Both the position numbers and the translations under genes were made by a program. A stretch of DNA of 64,000 nt, taken from contig NZ_BBRN01000006.1 in assembly GCF_002090175.1 (NCBI RefSeq), positions 248,001 through 312,000 on the forward strand, in the 5' to 3' direction. The DNA comes from Demequina sp. NBRC 110057. GTDB lineage: Bacteria; Actinomycetota; Actinomycetes; Actinomycetales; Demequinaceae. The notes beneath the pieces are model-generated. The model worked only from the letters and a program-made list of their open reading frames with translations. It made no database searches and was not told where the DNA came from. This document shows, one piece after another, positions 17,340 through 29,698 of this stretch (its first letter is position 1; each line of letters starts with the position of its first letter).

Positions 17340-20300
17340 TCACGGGTTCGGCTCGGTGGTGACGTCAGGTTCGGGCGTGGGGGTCGGCGTGGGGGTGGTC
17401 TCGGGCTCTTCAGGCTCCTCGACCAGGCCGCCGCACTGGACCTTGCCGGAACTCCAGGTCTGCATGGCCTGCAAGTTGCCGCTAAACGTGACGGTGACCC
17501 GAGCGCGCTGGATCTGCCAGTCCACGTCAGTGGGGTTTCCCCACCAGTCGAACCACTCGACGTTGGTGGTCGACCAGTCGCCGCCGAGCGCGCGCACCGT
17601 GAGGTCGACGCTGCGGTCCGACACGGTGCACCGCTGGACCTGGACCTCGGTCGCATAGGCGGGCGAGCCCGTTTCCGGCTGAACCGTGGCGCCGCTGTCG
17701 GAGCACACGCGCCCCACCTGGGGAAGGTCCACACAGTTGTAGGCGGTCAGCGTGAAGGGACGTCCCACCGGAAGGTCTCCGGAGTCGAGGTCACGCTCGG
17801 CGACAAGATCACCCCCGTCGATGCGGAAGAACACGGAGAAGCCGCGTGCGTTGTCGACGCTGGGCATGCGCTCGTATTGCGTGTCGCACTGGCTGCCAAG
17901 GCTGGAGGCGTCGCAGCTCGCGTCGACCCGATAGCCGCTGCGCACTGTTGGCGCGCCGGGGTCGACAAACGTGTAGACGTCCTCGACTGCCTGAGACGAG
18001 GTGCCGTAGGAGGTCCCGCCCCAGCGGCTCTCGGCGCACAGGGTGAAGTCCACCGCGGAGTTGGGATCGATACGCGCCTGGAGGCTCACCCTCCCGCCAG
18101 TGGCGGCAGTCGACGGTGAGCAGCGACCGTTGGACGACACCCCGACCCGCGTCTCTGACCCGGCGCCGGCCGAGGCGACATCGGCCGTAAACGTCACGGT
18201 CTGACCGTCGCTGCTGCCCGACCAATCGACGTTGCTGACGCGAGGCCCACCCACGCCATTAGCGGTGATCGTGACGCTCTCGCCCTGGGCGCTCGACTGG
18301 CCCACGGGCGGCAGCTCGTATCGGGTCGCCGGGGTGATCACCACCCGCGTGGGGTCGTTCGAGCCGAGCGCGAGGCCGGGAACGGACACCGACCCCCGGC
18401 CCGAGACGGACACCGTCTTGCTCTCGCCTCCATCGGCCACGACCGTCACCGAGGCGGTGGAGGAGTCGGTGATGGTCATCGACACGTCGGCCTTGCCGCC
18501 GGCGTCGCCCGCCTGCGACGGCACCCAGGTCACGTTGGTGGGCTTGGCTGGCGGGGCGTAGGACCACGCGGTGGTCGACACGGACGAGCGGGACGCACCG
18601 ACCTCGCTCACCGCCACCACCGCGTAGGTGCTCTTGGACCCGTTGGTCACGCCGGTGATCTGCGAGCAGACTCCCTTGGCGGTGCACGTCGCCACGTCCG
18701 CACCGTCACGGGTGACCCGGAATCCGGTGATCGCCGGGTAGGACTTGGCAGCGGCGCCGGGGGTGACCGCGAGGGTGACGGTGCCGTCGCCGTAGGCGGA
18801 CTGCGTGACGGAGGCGGGGGCGCCGGGATATCCCTGCAGGTCGATGCTGACGCGGCCAAGGCGGTCGCCGGAGGACAAGCGTCCCTGGGCGTCGCGCACC
18901 ACGAAGGTCGCGTCGCACGCGGCGCCCGCCGCGTCGGAGGACCACGAGGCACGCACCGTCGTGTCGGACGCCACCTGGAACGTCACTCCCGTGCACGTGC
19001 CGGCGGAGCTGACCGAGACCAGCTCAAGGGGGGTATCAGGAAGGGGGTTGACCTCACCCGAGGCGCCGATGACCGTGACCTCGCACGACGACCCCGCCGC
19101 CTGGGAGCACTGCTTCACGGCGGCGCCTCCCTTGGGAAGGGTCGCCGGCGCCGGGCCCACCTTCAGCGACAGGGTCACGGGGGCGGTGTCGGGGTCGGAC
19201 GTCAGCGCGACCGTCACCGTGTCGACGGCGCCGGGGAGGGACGCGTCCTGCGCGGTGACGGACAGGACGGTGCCCGCACGCTCAACGACGAACTGTTCGC
19301 CCTGGTAGGTCGCCTCGATCTGGACGGCGCGGCCGGCGGAGCCCTGCGGCCACGACACCATGCCCGCGAGGTCGAAGCTGGCCGTCTGACCCGGGGTGAC
19401 CTCGAGGGACGCGCCGGTGAGGATGGGCTGCGGGGCGGCAGGGATGATGACGATGGGCACCGGCAGCAGCGTCGTGTCCTCCTGGCCGGCGACGGTGACG
19501 GGCACCTCGCACGTGTCGGAGTACGGCTCGCCCTCGCCAGCCGAGTACCGCAGCACGGTGCCGGAGACGAGCGTGCACGCCCCCTCGGCCCGGGAGCCCG
19601 AAGTGGTGACGCCGTCGCCATCGATGGTGAACGCCGTTCCCGTCGGCAACGAGAGCAGCGACGCGAGATCGAACTCCACGCTGTCGCCCTCGTCGACCGT
19701 CGGCGGCTCAAAGTTCTCCTTGAGCGCCACCCGAATGTCCTCGTCGCCCGGCACCCGCAGGAAGCCGTACGAGACCACCTCGTCGCCAGCGAAGCTGGTC
19801 CCGCTCACCTCGAAGGGGATGAGCCGCGACTGCTCGGGAAGAGGACCCGCAATGGTCCAGCCGTCGACCGTCAGGTCGTCGGCCTCGCCCCACAGGGACA
19901 GGGTGAGGGCCCCGGCGTCGCCGCCGCCCCAGGCGACCATGTTGGTGAGTACATCGACGCCGGTAGTGAAGGTGTCGCGCGTGTCGGGCGTCAGGACCGT
20001 GTCCGCGACGATGGGAACGCTCGCGATGGGCTCTCGGACCGCTTTGAGGATGATGCGGCCGATGGCCGTCGAGCCCGACTCGTTGGCGACGGTGTAGGTA
20101 TAGGCGAGCGTGCCGGGCTCGGTGCCGACCTCGAGGGTGACGCGGCCCTCGTCCGACTCGACGATGTGGCCCGCGAGCGCGCGGTACTCGTCCGAGTCGG
20201 GGTCGGCGTCCGGCACCACCTGCTGCAGCGTGAGTTCCCCGCCGCCGAGGTCGAGGTCGTTCGCGGTGGGGGTGATGATGACCCGTCGGTCCTCGCCCAC

Positions 20301-23300
20301 CTGAGCCTGCACGTAATCCGTGTAGGTCACCGGGCGGGGGTCAAGCTGCGAGGCGAGCACGCCGATCGTGGCCGTCGCCACCGCCGTCGCTCCCCTCGCG
20401 TCCACCACCGAGTACGTGAAGGAGGCCTGACCGGAGTAGCCCGCGGCGGCCGTGTAGACGAGCGAGAGGCCGTCGGAGGAGACGCGTGCCGAGCCGGACT
20501 CCGGCTGGGTCTCGATGCGGTTCAGCGCCACGGCATCGCCGTCGGGGTCGATGCCGGTGCCGTCGAACGCCAGGCGTACCTCCTCGCCCGCGGCCACCCT
20601 CCCGGTCAGCACGGCCGGGGTGGGGGCGGCGTTCGTATCGGAGTCGAGGACAGTCACCACGACCTTCGCCGTGTCGGCCTGAGTGGGATAGCCCAGGATG
20701 TAGGCGCCATAGTCGATCGTGTACTCGCCCGGCTCGTCTGGCGCGAGGTAGCGCACCACATTGCCAGCCGGGAAGGCGAGGCCGCCACCCTCGGACAGCG
20801 ACACGGAGTCCGCGTCAAGGGCGATGACGTTGCCCGCGGGTCCGACGTCGTTGGTGAGCACAGCGATGTCCGCCTGGGTGCCCACGCGCACGGTCAGCGA
20901 GTCGTCGACCGCCAACGGGGTGGTGGGCACGTCGGTACCGAGCAGGATGACAGTGACTTCGCCGCGGACCGTTCCCTGCGGCCTGCCGGTGCCGTCCGAC
21001 ACCGTGTATCCCACCGTGCCCAGGGTCCCCGGCTGCCCGTCGCCAGTGTCGCCCGACAGGCGCAGCGCCGAGTGGCCCACCACATCGGCCGACAGCCTGG
21101 CCCCGGAGGACGGCGCGGTCTCGAGGTCGCTGAGCAGCAGCACCGACCCTGCTGGATTCGTGACGGCGGCGAGCACGTCGACCGTGACATCCTCGCTGGC
21201 GCGGACGAAGGCGGTCAGCGGCGTGGTCGTGAGGCTCCCCTCGTCGGTGGCGAGCACGTCGATGCGCGCCACTCCCCTGGCATCGGCCAGGCCATCGGAG
21301 ACGGTGAAGTCCACCAGGTAGCTGCCCGGCTCCTGGGCAACGAATGTGAAGCCGACCTCGCCCTGCGCCGTCTCCACGATCGCGTCGTCGTCGGGACCAA
21401 GCGATGCCTCGGTCACGGACAGCGGTCCGCGCGCCCCCGTGACGTGATCGGCCACGTCGACGGTGGTGGTGACGCCCTCGGTCACGGTCACGGCGATGTC
21501 CGCTGCCTTCAGGGCGGGCTCGCCCACGACGGAGACCTGCAGGTCGCGCGACGCAGACTCACCCCAGGCATCGGCCACGGTCACCTCGACGGGGATGGCT
21601 CCCGTGTCGGTCGAGGAGGCGTCCGTGTGCTGGAACACCAGCTGCCCCGCGGGGGCCGCGGCCACCGCCGCCAGGTTCGAGTTCGTGGTGGCGGACGCAA
21701 GGTAGATCGGGTCGCCCTCGGGGTCGACCCAGCCGGTGAGCACGTCCGTCGTGACGGTGCCGCCGGGGCTCACCTGCGGCGTCGGCCAGTCGAGCTGGCA
21801 GTTGTCCACGCCGCACCACACTGGCGGCGAATTCTCGTCCTCGTCCTTGACCGTGACGGTGACTGTCGCGGGATCCGACAGCAGGCCGTCGTCCGTGGTG
21901 CCGTCCGCGATGACGTACGTGAAGGTGGCGCTGCCCGTCGCGGAGTCGGCGACGTCGATGACGAGCGCCTGCGCGTCGTCAGCCACGGAGACCGTGCCGA
22001 AGTCGGGGTCGAGCCCCGTGAGCGAGTCGGCCACGATGGTGAGCACATCGGCGTTGGCGTCGTGGTCGTTCAGCAGCACGGGAAGCGCCACCTGGCGTCC
22101 GGCCCGCACGCCAAGGACGTCGTCTTCGGCCACCGGCGAGCGAGGGTCGGTCACCTCGGTGGCCACCTCGCGGTCGTCATCGGCCGCCTGCACGTCGTCA
22201 TCCGGGTCCCACTGCTGGGACGAGGACACCAGCGCGCCGGAGGGGACGCTCCACACCCAGCCGGATCGCGCCTCGTTCAGGATCATGCGGGAGCCGTTGC
22301 TGCGCAGCTCTGGCGAGCGACGGTCTCCCAGGGTGAGGCCGCCGTAGTCGAGGGTGGTCGCTGTCGCGCCGGTCACCCACATGGTTCCGGGACCCTCGCC
22401 GGCGGGAAGCCACGCCGCGGCCACGCCCGTGCCCGAGGGCTGCTCGACGGGCCGTGCCGGCTCCCCCAGCGACACGTCGGTCGAGCCCTGCACGCGCGCG
22501 GCGGTGCTGCCGTCGAGCGCGACGAGGATCGCGCCGAACTCGTCGGCGATCACGACCTCCGTGGAGGACGTCCCCGACTCCTGCAGCAGCGCACCCTCGA
22601 CGGCGGGCGTCGCGATGGCCTCGGCAAGGTCCTCCACCCACAGGCGCCCGCTGTCGACCTCGAGCAGCACCCAGCGCTCACCGATCCACGCGAGCTGCAG
22701 GTCCTCGCCGGTCGGGCCGTCGGGAAGCGCGGTGGTGGCGAGCACCTCGCCGGTGGCGGCATCGGCCGTCATCACCGAACGCCGGTCGGCCGAGTACGCG
22801 GCGACCCTGCCGTCGGCGGCCGCGGCCACGGCATCGGCCCTGAACTGTGGCCGCTCCTCGCCCTCGGCCACCTCCGCCTGCGCGAACGGGTCGAGCTCGC
22901 GCGGACTCACCGCGCTGCCGTCCGTCGCCAGGCCGGCGAAAACGGCCCCGGACTCGGTGAGGTAGGCGACGGTGTCCCCCGCATGCACGAGCGCCTCGGT
23001 CCCCACGGGCGTCGACTGCGTCGCCTCCGGGGTGGTGGGGTCGATATCGTGAGGCATCGCCGTGTCGATGGTGGTGACGGAACCGAGGTTGTCGGAGTAC
23101 ACCAGCAGGGTCGAGTCCACCTGCACCAGGTCGGACGGCGAGGACACTGTCTTCACCGTGTCCACCTCGGACACCGCCGTGTTGATCCTGCCGAACCGCT
23201 GACCGGTCGCTGTCTGGAGCGCCCACACCGACGCGTTGTCCGCCTCGACCTCGCGCTCGTCGAATCCGGGCGCGAGGAACGCGCCGCCGGCAACGATCAG

Positions 23301-23441
23301 GATGAGCGCGCCGAGCCCGATGCGGCGCACGCGGCGCCACCGGGCCGCGGTGGCGCGGCCCAGCCCGGCCTCAACCCCACCCGGGCTGCCGGCGCGTCCA
23401 GCGCCGTGACCCGGCTCGCCGCGCGCCACGCTAGGCGCCAC
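17340..23441 (-). CDS. giant membrane-anchored surface protein with cadherin-like and FN3 domains
   Basis: This is a 2033-residue protein taken from the GTG at 23441, which overlaps the kinase stop; a second GTG at 23429 is equally possible and no clear ribosome site decides. After a basic stretch, one membrane helix at about 41-58 anchors it, with the remainder outside. Residues about 70-430 look like beta-propeller blades. A series of cadherin-like repeats follows, marked by VLLNDHDANADVLTIV and VLTNDVGPAGN. Fibronectin III-like domains lie at about 1530-1850, followed by a Cys-containing region and a Pro/Thr-rich end (TPTPTPTPEPDV). No LPxTG signal is present. It fits the FN3 protein of the PFNA cluster, thought to contact surfaces or host molecules. 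The gene ends 58 bases before moxR. Confidence 0.85.
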   Translation of the reverse strand: MAPSVARGEPGHGAGRAGSPGGVEAGLGRATAARWRRVRRIGLGALILIVAGGAFLAPGFDEREVEADNASVWALQTATGQRFGRINTAVSEVDTVKTVSSPSDLVQVDSTLLVYSDNLGSVTTIDTAMPHDIDPTTPEATQSTPVGTEALVHAGDTVAYLTESGAVFAGLATDGSAVSPRELDPFAQAEVAEGEERPQFRADAVAAAADGRVAAYSADRRSVMTADAATGEVLATTALPDGPTGEDLQLAWIGERWVLLEVDSGRLWVEDLAEAIATPAVEGALLQESGTSSTEVVIADEFGAILVALDGSTAARVQGSTDVSLGEPARPVEQPSGTGVAAAWLPAGEGPGTMWVTGATATTLDYGGLTLGDRRSPELRSNGSRMILNEARSGWVWSVPSGALVSSSQQWDPDDDVQAADDDREVATEVTDPRSPVAEDDVLGVRAGRQVALPVLLNDHDANADVLTIVADSLTGLDPDFGTVSVADDAQALVIDVADSATGSATFTYVIADGTTDDGLLSDPATVTVTVKDEDENSPPVWCGVDNCQLDWPTPQVSPGGTVTTDVLTGWVDPEGDPIYLASATTNSNLAAVAAAPAGQLVFQHTDASSTDTGAIPVEVTVADAWGESASRDLQVSVVGEPALKAADIAVTVTEGVTTTVDVADHVTGARGPLSVTEASLGPDDDAIVETAQGEVGFTFVAQEPGSYLVDFTVSDGLADARGVARIDVLATDEGSLTTTPLTAFVRASEDVTVDVLAAVTNPAGSVLLLSDLETAPSSGARLSADVVGHSALRLSGDTGDGQPGTLGTVGYTVSDGTGRPQGTVRGEVTVILLGTDVPTTPLAVDDSLTVRVGTQADIAVLTNDVGPAGNVIALDADSVSLSEGGGLAFPAGNVVRYLAPDEPGEYTIDYGAYILGYPTQADTAKVVVTVLDSDTNAAPTPAVLTGRVAAGEEVRLAFDGTGIDPDGDAVALNRIETQPESGSARVSSDGLSLVYTAAAGYSGQASFTYSVVDARGATAVATATIGVLASQLDPRPVTYTDYVQAQVGEDRRVIITPTANDLDLGGGELTLQQVVPDADPDSDEYRALAGHIVESDEGRVTLEVGTEPGTLAYTYTVANESGSTAIGRIILKAVREPIASVPIVADTVLTPDTRDTFTTGVDVLTNMVAWGGGDAGALTLSLWGEADDLTVDGWTIAGPLPEQSRLIPFEVSGTSFAGDEVVSYGFLRVPGDEDIRVALKENFEPPTVDEGDSVEFDLASLLSLPTGTAFTIDGDGVTTSGSRAEGACTLVSGTVLRYSAGEGEPYSDTCEVPVTVAGQEDTTLLPVPIVIIPAAPQPILTGASLEVTPGQTASFDLAGMVSWPQGSAGRAVQIEATYQGEQFVVERAGTVLSVTAQDASLPGAVDTVTVALTSDPDTAPVTLSLKVGPAPATLPKGGAAVKQCSQAAGSSCEVTVIGASGEVNPLPDTPLELVSVSSAGTCTGVTFQVASDTTVRASWSSDAAGAACDATFVVRDAQGRLSSGDRLGRVSIDLQGYPGAPASVTQSAYGDGTVTLAVTPGAAAKSYPAITGFRVTRDGADVATCTAKGVCSQITGVTNGSKSTYAVVAVSEVGASRSSVSTTAWSYAPPAKPTNVTWVPSQAGDAGGKADVSMTITDSSTASVTVVADGGESKTVSVSGRGSVSVPGLALGSNDPTRVVITPATRYELPPVGQSSAQGESVTITANGVGGPRVSNVDWSGSSDGQTVTFTADVASAGAGSETRVGVSSNGRCSPSTAATGGRVSLQARIDPNSAVDFTLCAESRWGGTSYGTSSQAVEDVYTFVDPGAPTVRSGYRVDASCDASSLGSQCDTQYERMPSVDNARGFSVFFRIDGGDLVAERDLDSGDLPVGRPFTLTAYNCVDLPQVGRVCSDSGATVQPETGSPAYATEVQVQRCTVSDRSVDLTVRALGGDWSTTNVEWFDWWGNPTDVDWQIQRARVTVTFSGNLQAMQTWSSGKVQCGGLVEEPEEPETTPTPTPTPEPDVTTEPNP

Positions 23442-24543
23442 CCAGGAGGAAGAACGCGGTGGCGGCAGCGGCGATGACCGCGGCGCCGCCGATCAGCCCG
23501 CCCACGGCGATGCGCCGTCCCAGTTGTCCTGCACGGCGCTCGTGACGCGTCTTGGTTCCCGCCTGCGAGTGCGAGTCGGCGTCGCGGCGCATCCGCTGGG
23601 ACTGCACGGGGACCGTCGAGCGCACGTCGTGACGCGGCTCGTCGCCCGCGGGCTCGGGGCTCGCGTCGCGCCATTCGTCCGAGGGGACGTCAAGCGGGGT
23701 ACGCGCCAGGCCAAGCTCGGCCTGCACCTCCTGCAGCGCCTGGGCGAAGGACATCGCGCTCGGGTAGCGGTCCCCCGGAAGGCGGCGCATGCCGCCCTCG
23801 AGGGCGCGCTGAAGCGAATCGGGGACGTCCGCGCGGTCGATGCGCGAGTACTTGGCCCGCATGATGCGCTTGGCGAGCTCGGCATCGTCCCTGCGTGCGC
23901 CGGGGATATCGAAGGGGCTGTGCTGGGCCAGCAGCGTGTAGACGGTCGCCGCGAGCGCCCACACCTCCGTCGCCACCGTTCCCGACGTGCGGCGGTCGAC
24001 GATCTCGGGCGCCGACCACGGCGGGGACATCGCGATGACGTCCTCCTCGCCCTTGTCGAGCGCGGAGGCCACGCCGAAGTCCGACAGCACGGGGTGTCCG
24101 AACGACGTCACGAGGATGTTGGACGGCTTGATGTCGCGGTGGAGCAGCCCCGCGCGGTGCGAGGTCTCCACGGCGCACGCGATCCTCACGCCGATGCTGA
24201 GGACCTCCTCGACCGGCATCCGCTCCTGGCGATAGCGGTTGGTGAGGGACGCCGGGCAGTACTCCGAGACCAGGTAAGGCCGCCCGTCGGGCGCCACCCC
24301 TGCGTGATAGACCGTGAGGATGCTGGGGTGGGCGCTGAGCCTTGCCATGACGTCGGCCTCGGAGGCCAGCGCGCGTGCGGCCTGGGCGTCCTCGATGCGG
24401 CTGAGCAGCACCTTCACGGCGACGTGGCGTCGCGGCATGTCCTGCTGGAAGAGGAACACGTCGGCGAAGCCGCCCGAGCCGAGGGGACGCACGTACGTGT
24501 ATCCGGGCAGCACGGGAGGCTGAAGTGTCTGTCGCCGGGCCAC
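23431..24543 (-). CDS. PknB-like Ser/Thr protein kinase with C-terminal membrane anchor
   Basis: This is a 370-residue kinase. The GTG at 24543 is chosen because GGGGAGGGGGG lies just upstream; the longer reading has no ribosome site. The glycine loop is LGSGGFADVF, the ATP lysine Lys44 (VAVKVLL), the catalytic loop HRDIKPSN (Asp137) and the metal loop DFG at 155-157. The activation segment has MSPPWSAPE. A basic linker leads to one hydrophobic segment that ends at the C-terminus (AAATAFFLLGGA), so there is essentially no extracellular sensor; the giant protein encoded next may supply it. It is the first gene of the long minus-strand locus and matches Pkb2 of the PFNA cluster by position. Confidence 0.9.
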   Translation of the reverse strand: MARRQTLQPPVLPGYTYVRPLGSGGFADVFLFQQDMPRRHVAVKVLLSRIEDAQAARALASEADVMARLSAHPSILTVYHAGVAPDGRPYLVSEYCPASLTNRYRQERMPVEEVLSIGVRIACAVETSHRAGLLHRDIKPSNILVTSFGHPVLSDFGVASALDKGEEDVIAMSPPWSAPEIVDRRTSGTVATEVWALAATVYTLLAQHSPFDIPGARRDDAELAKRIMRAKYSRIDRADVPDSLQRALEGGMRRLPGDRYPSAMSFAQALQEVQAELGLARTPLDVPSDEWRDASPEPAGDEPRHDVRSTVPVQSQRMRRDADSHSQAGTKTRHERRAGQLGRRIAVGGLIGGAAVIAAAATAFFLLGGA

Positions 24544-24770
24544 GAACCCCCCTCCCCGCTCGCACTCGTGCCATCGAGTCGCGGCCAGGGGCCGCGGGAA
24601 CGGGGACACTCTAACCGAACCGGACCACGCTCCCGCAGCCGTGTGATCACCTCGACATCACGGACAAGGCGGACGGCCGATGCTGTGGCCGCCGCGGCAT
24701 CGGGCATACCTGGGGCGCGCCGCGCGTCTCACGTACAGTGCCGCTGACCGCCGACGACTGGGAGAACGCC
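24544..24770. promoter_or_regulatory. divergent intergenic region between kinase and corA
   Basis: The 227 bases separate two divergent genes. On the plus strand TACAGT at 24734-24739 is a possible -10 box for corA. On the minus strand a TTAGAGT-like element near 24610 could serve the kinase. GGCCGATGC occurs at 24675-24683. No inverted repeat or RNA structure stands out. Confidence 0.3.
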
Positions 24771-25844
24771 ATGCCCTCGCTCCACCGCCGCTCCTCCGCC
24801 CCCTCCGAGGGTGCCGCGGCGCCCGCGCCCACGATTCAGTACGTCACGGACGGCCATGCGGCACCGGCACCCGCCGGGTCGGGGGTGCGCGATGCCCTCG
24901 CCTTCGGCCACGACCAGGGACACATGGCGATGCTGCTCTTCGCCAACCCCAGCCGTCAGCAGGTAGCCGATCTGGCCGAGGTCTGGCAGCTGCACCCGCT
25001 GCTCGAGGAGGACCTCGTCAACGCGAGCCAGCGACCCAAGATCGAACGCTACGGCGACACGTTGTTCATCGTCGCGCGGTCCGCCCACTACGACGATGCC
25101 GCCGAGGAGGTGGACCTCGCCGAGTTCCACCTCCTGGTGCGGCCGGGAGCCATCGCCGTGCTGTGCCAGGACGGGAGGTGGGTGGACGGCACCCCGTCGG
25201 CGCGGTTCGCGCAGGAGCTCGAGACCGCGCCGAGCGAGCGCGACCGCGCCCTGCTGGACGACCGCGACCTGCTGCGCCTGGGCCCGGAGGCCGTGATGTA
25301 CCGGATCCTCGACACCATCGTCGACGGCTACCGGCCGGTGCTCGAGGGCATCGCGACCGACCTCGAGGAGATCGAGAAGCAGGTGTTCACGGGCGACCCC
25401 ACCGTCGCCGAGCGCATCTATCGCCTGAGCCGCGAGGTGATCGACGTCCAGCACGCGTGCACGCCGCTAACCGCCGTCATCGAGGCGCTCCGCGGCGGCT
25501 TCCGCAAGCACGGCATCGCCGACGAGCTGCAGGCCTACCTGCAGGACGTCTCCGACCACCTCGCCAGGGTGGACGCGCGTGCCGGCGAGCTGCGCGAGTC
25601 GCTCGCCCAGATCCTGTCCGTGAACGCGACCCTCGTGGGCCAGCGCCAGAACACCGCGATGCAGAAGATCTCCGGCTGGGCGGCCATCGCGCTCGCCCCC
25701 ACCATCGTCGCCGGGATCTACGGCATGAACTTCGACGACATGCCCGAGCTTCATTGGGCGTTCGGCTACCCGTTCGCGATCTGCCTCATGGTGGGGCTGT
25801 CGGTGGCGCTGTACGCGATCTTCAAGAAGTCCAAGTGGATGTAG
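24771..25844 (+). CDS. corA: CorA-family magnesium/cobalt transporter
   Basis: This is a 357-residue divalent cation channel of the inner membrane. The ATG at 24771 follows GGGAG at a good distance and is preferred over in-frame upstream starts. A long cytosolic N-terminal domain with helices (LSREVIDVQHACTPLTAVIE) precedes two C-terminal membrane helices. The signature YGMN closes the first helix (IVAGIYGMNFDDMPELHW), and the basic tail FKKSKWM ends the protein. These are the defining features of CorA, which works as a pentamer. The gene stands alone, divergent from the kinase locus and just ahead of a lipoprotein gene. Confidence 0.93.
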   Translation: MPSLHRRSSAPSEGAAAPAPTIQYVTDGHAAPAPAGSGVRDALAFGHDQGHMAMLLFANPSRQQVADLAEVWQLHPLLEEDLVNASQRPKIERYGDTLFIVARSAHYDDAAEEVDLAEFHLLVRPGAIAVLCQDGRWVDGTPSARFAQELETAPSERDRALLDDRDLLRLGPEAVMYRILDTIVDGYRPVLEGIATDLEEIEKQVFTGDPTVAERIYRLSREVIDVQHACTPLTAVIEALRGGFRKHGIADELQAYLQDVSDHLARVDARAGELRESLAQILSVNATLVGQRQNTAMQKISGWAAIALAPTIVAGIYGMNFDDMPELHWAFGYPFAICLMVGLSVALYAIFKKSKWM

Positions 25845-25896
25845 CGCTACGTTGAGCACGGGACCGTCGGGGGACGGCTCCTCTCGAGGGGGGCCG

Positions 25897-26444
25897 ATGC
25901 CGTCATCCGCTGCCGCACGGGCGCTCGGCGCCGCCGTGCTCGCCGTCGCTCTCGCGGGTTGTGCCGCCGACGAGGGACCGCTCACGATGGCAGACGACGA
26001 CGTCACGGTCTGCGCACCGCACGCCGACGGGGCGACCATGTACTTCGGCATGCCGGTGACGAATGCGGGCGCCGACGCCGCCACGGTCACCGATCTGTCG
26101 TGGTCCCAGGAGAACGTTGACTCCGTGGAGTTCCTCATCGACCTAGAGGCGGCCGACCTCGACCAGTTCATCGGGACCATGCGCTGGCCCACCGACGAGC
26201 CGCTCGGGTACGAGGAGGACCTCCTCGACCGCGCGGTGCGTGCCCAGGGGGCGGTCATCCCGGCGGGCTCGACCGTCGACCTGATCGTGGCGGTCTCGCC
26301 GTCGTCACACATGTGGAACGCGGAAGTCACCGACATCGCCCTCGCCTACGACGCGGACGCCTCGTACGTCGCGGACAGCGGCATGACGATGGTGGTCGCG
26401 ACCGAGATGGGCTGCGACGCCTCGATGGCTCCCGAGAGTCCGGC

Positions 26445-26448
<4 letters not shown>
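25897..26448 (+). CDS. putative lipoprotein, unknown function
   Basis: This is a 183-residue protein. The ATG at 25897, with GAGGGGGG just upstream, gives a clean lipoprotein signal: hydrophobic [13 protein letters not shown] with the lipidated cysteine at residue 22. The mature part is small, acidic and beta-rich ([19 protein letters not shown]), similar in pattern to immunoglobulin-like bacterial lipoproteins. No catalytic motif is seen. Its stop codon shares CTAG (26445-26448) with the stop of the convergent gcvP gene. Confidence 0.8.
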
Positions 26449-29303
<2,855 letters not shown>

Positions 29304-29394
29304 CGGGCCTGCTGACGACAGGGGTCACCACGGCGTGGGCGGCCGCGCGGCGGTGTGCCAGGATGAGGGCCACGACCAGGTGGGGAGGCGCGCG

Positions 29395-29667
29395 ATGGAG
29401 ACGTTACTCGGAGTGGTGCTGGGCATGATGACCGGCATCGGCGTCGCGAGCGTGCACCCCTTGCTGGACCCCGGCAAGCTCCTCGCCCTCGCTGTCGGCG
29501 CGCTGGGCGGCTGGATCGGCACCGCCTGGTGGGGGCCGATGCTCACTCCCCACCTCGCGGACCATTCCTTCGCCGGTGCCGCCGTCGGCGGAGCGCTGGG
29601 CGGGGCCGCACTCGCCTTGGTGGGAGGCATCGCCCTCGCCATCTGGCGTCGCAGCGCCCGCGACTGA
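29395..29667 (+). CDS. small glycine-rich membrane protein
   Basis: This is a 90-residue protein starting at an ATG nine bases after GGGGAGG. Three hydrophobic segments, rich in Gly and Ala, span most of it (LLGVVLGMMTGIGVASV, LLALAVGALGGWIGTAWW, GGALGGAALALVGGIALAIW), with a short basic tail. No family is recognised. It lies between gcvP (divergent) and the glycosyltransferase gene downstream, whose candidate promoter begins 18 bases after its stop. Confidence 0.6.
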   Translation: METLLGVVLGMMTGIGVASVHPLLDPGKLLALAVGALGGWIGTAWWGPMLTPHLADHSFAGAAVGGALGGAALALVGGIALAIWRRSARD

Positions 29668-29685
29668 TGCGCTCCTTACCGTCAC

Positions 29686-29691
29686 TAGGCT
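29686..29691 (+). promoter_or_regulatory. -10 box TAGGCT of a leaderless transcript
   Basis: TAGGCT is followed by seven bases and the GTG start at 29699, with no ribosome site between. This spacing is what leaderless actinobacterial transcripts show. The same arrangement recurs at four other genes in the window. Confidence 0.45.
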
Positions 29692-29698
29692 GAGCCGC

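Noticed and set aside
17340-23441. Sortase substrate: the giant surface protein
   Set aside because: Its C-terminus is a Pro/Thr tail with no LPxTG or LAxTG signal, hydrophobic segment or basic end; it is held by an N-terminal helix instead.
20166-23477. Open frame of about 1100 codons on the plus strand across the giant surface protein
   Set aside because: It is Arg/His/Gly-rich without domains, and the minus strand encodes a protein with recognisable membrane anchor and repeats.
29304-29394. Glycine riboswitch upstream of gcvP
   Set aside because: The interval has only 91 bases and shows no tandem aptamer pattern.
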